Part shown: piece after piece, positions 6,234 through 7,920 of the stretch
Numbering within the stretch: the stretch's first letter is position 1
Layout of the letters: every line of letters begins with the position of its first letter
DNA from: Pelotomaculum sp. UBA5255
GTDB taxonomy: Bacteria; Bacillota; Desulfotomaculia; Desulfotomaculales; Pelotomaculaceae
DNA: 7,920 nucleotides
Assembly: GCA_002408725.1 (NCBI GenBank)
Contig: DHTR01000060.1
Coordinates: 2,652-10,571, forward strand
Reading direction: 5' to 3'
Notes under the pieces: model-generated
Told to the model about the DNA's origin: nothing
What the model saw: only the letters and a program-made list of their open reading frames with translations
Databases searched by the model: none
Position numbers and translations under genes: made by a program

Positions 6234-7376
6234 TTAATTCCATATAGTCCCATGATAATCTCTCGCCTGCCAATTCCACCAGGTTACCTCTCCCAGTACA
6301 GGAAACCTGATTTCCTCGACCTCTTTTAAGCGTAATAGTTCCTTGGTTGGTCCGGTGACAACAGCTCCATAAACTTTAACTCCATTTTCCTTGACATAAT
6401 TCAGTCGTTCCTGCAACAAAAGCTCCTTAGTATTCCCCCGGTACGACTTTTGGGCCCAGGCTTCATGTTCAATTAAAAATTCCAGTGCACCAATAAAGGC
6501 AGCGGCTTTTTTCTCACTGTCACCGTCAACTTTTAACGTATAACCTCCTATATTGTCTGGTTCATAAATCAGTGAATTTCCAAAGTGAGGAAAGCCCCAA
6601 AGGCCATTAATGGTACTAATATGAGTATTCCTTAAAACAGATTCCACTCCGGTGTTAACCGCAAACCAAAGCAGCTCAACATCATACCCGGAGAAAAGCT
6701 GATAAACTTCATCTAAAGAATAGCTCTGGTCAAAGGAGACGGCTAATTCAGAAACGGTGCCTTCAGGTAATATTTCCAAATTGCTCCAGGTGTTTTCATT
6801 TTCTAGTCCCCCTTGTTTTTCGGGATAAACAAAGTACAGTTTTAGATCTAACGAGCCGCCATTCCAATTTCTTACCACATTCATCAAGTTGAAAAGCATG
6901 TTGGTTTCCAGGGTGCCAATGGATTGTATTTCCCTGCCCACTTGTTTCCGCAGTTCGTAGCTGCTTTCCATTCTGAAAAAACTCTTTATGTTGCTGCCGC
7001 CACTTCCGGGAATGATGTTGGGCATGGTCATCTCTGTCATCATACTTGACACTCTAATAGCATTGTGAGCCCGGTCGGGCTCACCCCAAATATAATACAG
7101 TGCAGACAACAAACTGCTCACAATGGTAATTAAAAGTATCAGGAAAAGCACAAAAAGGGCATTGGTAATTCTGCTTTTCCATTTGGCATATTTGAGTATC
7201 CTGGTTTCCTTCTCATTATTAAGGAATGCTGCACTTTTGCTTCGCAGTTCATCATTTAGTTTAGTGTTGCAAGCATTACATTTATTGATATGTGCTTCTA
7301 TTTGCGCTTCCTCTGCAACAGTAAGGTTGCCGCTCAAATAGTTTTCCCATTTTTTTTCCACATCTGAACAGTTCAT
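6234..7376 (-). CDS. Membrane anti-sigma factor with zinc-finger and Sigma_reg_N/Sigma_reg_C domains
   Basis: A 380-residue single-pass membrane protein that would hold the neighbouring ECF sigma factor inactive. Residues 1-40 form a ZAS-type zinc-binding anti-sigma domain, with C3 and HINKCNAC giving H29, C33 and C36 (HX3CX2C). One transmembrane helix follows at about 71-96 (FVLFLILLITIVSSLLSALY). The outside part matches the sigma factor regulator N-terminal domain (PF13800, about 55-150) and C-terminal domain (PF13791, about 195-350), with TVSELAVSFDQSYSLDEVYQ and VELLWFAVNTG as telling segments; Bacillus YhdL, the SigM regulator, is a known relative of this type. It begins with an ATG that overlaps the sigma stop by four bases (ATGA), which suggests translational coupling, and also has its own GGGAGG site. 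The signal sensed by the ectodomain is unknown; cell-envelope stress is the usual theme for the family. Confidence 0.88.
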   Translation of the reverse strand: MNCSDVEKKWENYLSGNLTVAEEAQIEAHINKCNACNTKLNDELRSKSAAFLNNEKETRILKYAKWKSRITNALFVLFLILLITIVSSLLSALYYIWGEPDRAHNAIRVSSMMTEMTMPNIIPGSGGSNIKSFFRMESSYELRKQVGREIQSIGTLETNMLFNLMNVVRNWNGGSLDLKLYFVYPEKQGGLENENTWSNLEILPEGTVSELAVSFDQSYSLDEVYQLFSGYDVELLWFAVNTGVESVLRNTHISTINGLWGFPHFGNSLIYEPDNIGGYTLKVDGDSEKKAAAFIGALEFLIEHEAWAQKSYRGNTKELLLQERLNYVKENGVKVYGAVVTGPTKELLRLKEVEEIRFPVLGEVTWWNWQARDYHGTIWN

Positions 7377-7882
7377 CTCTTTGCCTCCCTTTCCTTTAGT
7401 TTTTTAATTTTCCTCCGCCCCCGGAAAAGGCTAACCTTGAGATTGGGCAGGGTAATATCCAGCAATTCAGCAGCCTCCTGATATGTAAAACTATAATAGT
7501 CACAAAGAAGAATCGCCTGCTGCTGCTTTGGGGGCAAGGAGGTTAATAGCTTTAGCCCTTCATGTATTTCTTCGGATAACAGATAAATTTCCTCCGGCCC
7601 AGCCTGGCCGCTATAGAAAACTCGTTCCACATCCACAGAGTCTATAGAAATATGGCGCTTCTCCTTGCGGCAGCAGTCAATAAATACGTTGCGGGCCACA
7701 TGCAACAGCCAGGGCTTAACTTTCTCCCCCTGATAATTGTCTAGATAAAGATAGGCCCGGTAAAATGTCTCTTGGGTCAAATCTTGTGCTGTTTGAGGAT
7801 GTTTTGACAGATGGAGCAAATACTTGTAGACATCATTTAAGTAGAGCTTATAGACTGTTTCCAGGGGATTTTTAACCTCCAT
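7373..7882 (-). CDS. RNA polymerase sigma factor, ECF subfamily
   Basis: A 169-residue sigma-70 family factor, the normal size for ECF sigmas, with only regions 2 and 4. Region 2 spans about 12-75: DLTQETFYRAYLYLDNY at 34-50 is the core-binding helix, and KPWLLHVARNVFIDCCRKEK at 56-75 is the -10-recognition segment. Region 4 spans about 108-160: LPPKQQQAILL, then FTYQEAAELLDI and LKVSLFRGRRKIKKL form the helix-turn-helix for the -35 element. I chose the ATG at 7882 because GGGAGGG lies five bases before it; an upstream in-frame TTG at 7918 would add 12 residues with no ribosome site and no family support. The four-base overlap with the anti-sigma gene is the classic sigma/anti-sigma pairing. 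Such pairs usually autoregulate, but the promoter would lie beyond the window edge. I do not assign a named ECF group. Confidence 0.92.
   Translation of the reverse strand: MEVKNPLETVYKLYLNDVYKYLLHLSKHPQTAQDLTQETFYRAYLYLDNYQGEKVKPWLLHVARNVFIDCCRKEKRHISIDSVDVERVFYSGQAGPEEIYLLSEEIHEGLKLLTSLPPKQQQAILLCDYYSFTYQEAAELLDITLPNLKVSLFRGRRKIKKLKEREAKR
7384..7389 (-). promoter_or_regulatory. Ribosome binding site of the anti-sigma gene
   Basis: GGGAGG on the minus strand, seven bases before the anti-sigma ATG and inside the end of the sigma gene. It supports independent initiation in addition to coupling across the ATGA overlap. Confidence 0.75.
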
Positions 7883-7887
7883 CTGCG

Positions 7888-7894
7888 CCCTCCC
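7888..7894 (-). promoter_or_regulatory. Ribosome binding site deciding the sigma-factor start
   Basis: GGGAGGG on the minus strand, five bases before the ATG at 7882. It favours that ATG over the in-frame TTG at 7918. Confidence 0.75.
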
Positions 7895-7920
7895 TTCAGT
7901 ATATACACGAATTAACAAGC

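Noticed and set aside
7916..7918. TTG start for the sigma factor
   Set aside because: No ribosome site; the ATG at 7882 follows GGGAGGG and gives the usual ECF N-terminus.

Overview
The window looks like chromosomal DNA from a low-to-mid-GC Gram-positive bacterium, most likely a Clostridia member of the Desulfotomaculum/Pelotomaculum kind. This is inferred from family content and not from a marker gene. The supporting signs are strong purine-rich Shine-Dalgarno sites, a secreted copper-amine-oxidase-N (stalk) protein joined to an RsiV-type DUF4163/DUF3298 ectodomain, a PrcB-type C-terminal domain, and an ECF sigma/anti-sigma pair of the Sigma_reg_N/Sigma_reg_C type. No rRNA, tRNA, CRISPR array, insertion sequence or transposase was found.

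Left part (1-3426, + strand): the 3' part of a large helical-repeat protein that ends in a PrcB-like domain; its start lies outside the window. It is followed after 53 bases by an exported protein combining a copper amine oxidase N-like domain with an RsiV-like lysozyme-inhibitor/peptidoglycan-associated ectodomain. Both appear to be extracytoplasmic proteins of unknown exact role.

Middle (3407-3989): a debris zone. An unannotated minus-strand open frame reads as a blade and a half of a TolB/WD40-like beta-propeller (LFIVKSDGS, then WSHDGQWLAFI) and lacks a proper start. About 120 bases further on, the plus strand carries a short ORF that also resembles part of a propeller blade. Together they suggest the remains of one or two propeller genes, possibly inverted.

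Centre (3990-5385, + strand): a HemN/HemW-like radical SAM enzyme with a clear CX3CX2C cluster motif. A textbook-looking intrinsic terminator hairpin lies inside its first ten codons, which is the most unusual regulatory signal here. A 38-codon ORF of doubtful status follows.

Right part (5408-7882, - strand): an ECF sigma factor and its membrane anti-sigma factor, overlapping by four bases (ATGA), followed 139 bases later by a TVP38/DedA-family membrane protein. The three genes point the same way and could form an envelope-stress unit, though no promoter could be assigned. This part is visibly more AT-rich than the first gene. No wholly new multi-gene system is evident; the best leads are the terminator-in-gene arrangement, the broken propeller remnants and the unusual domain combinations of the first two proteins.
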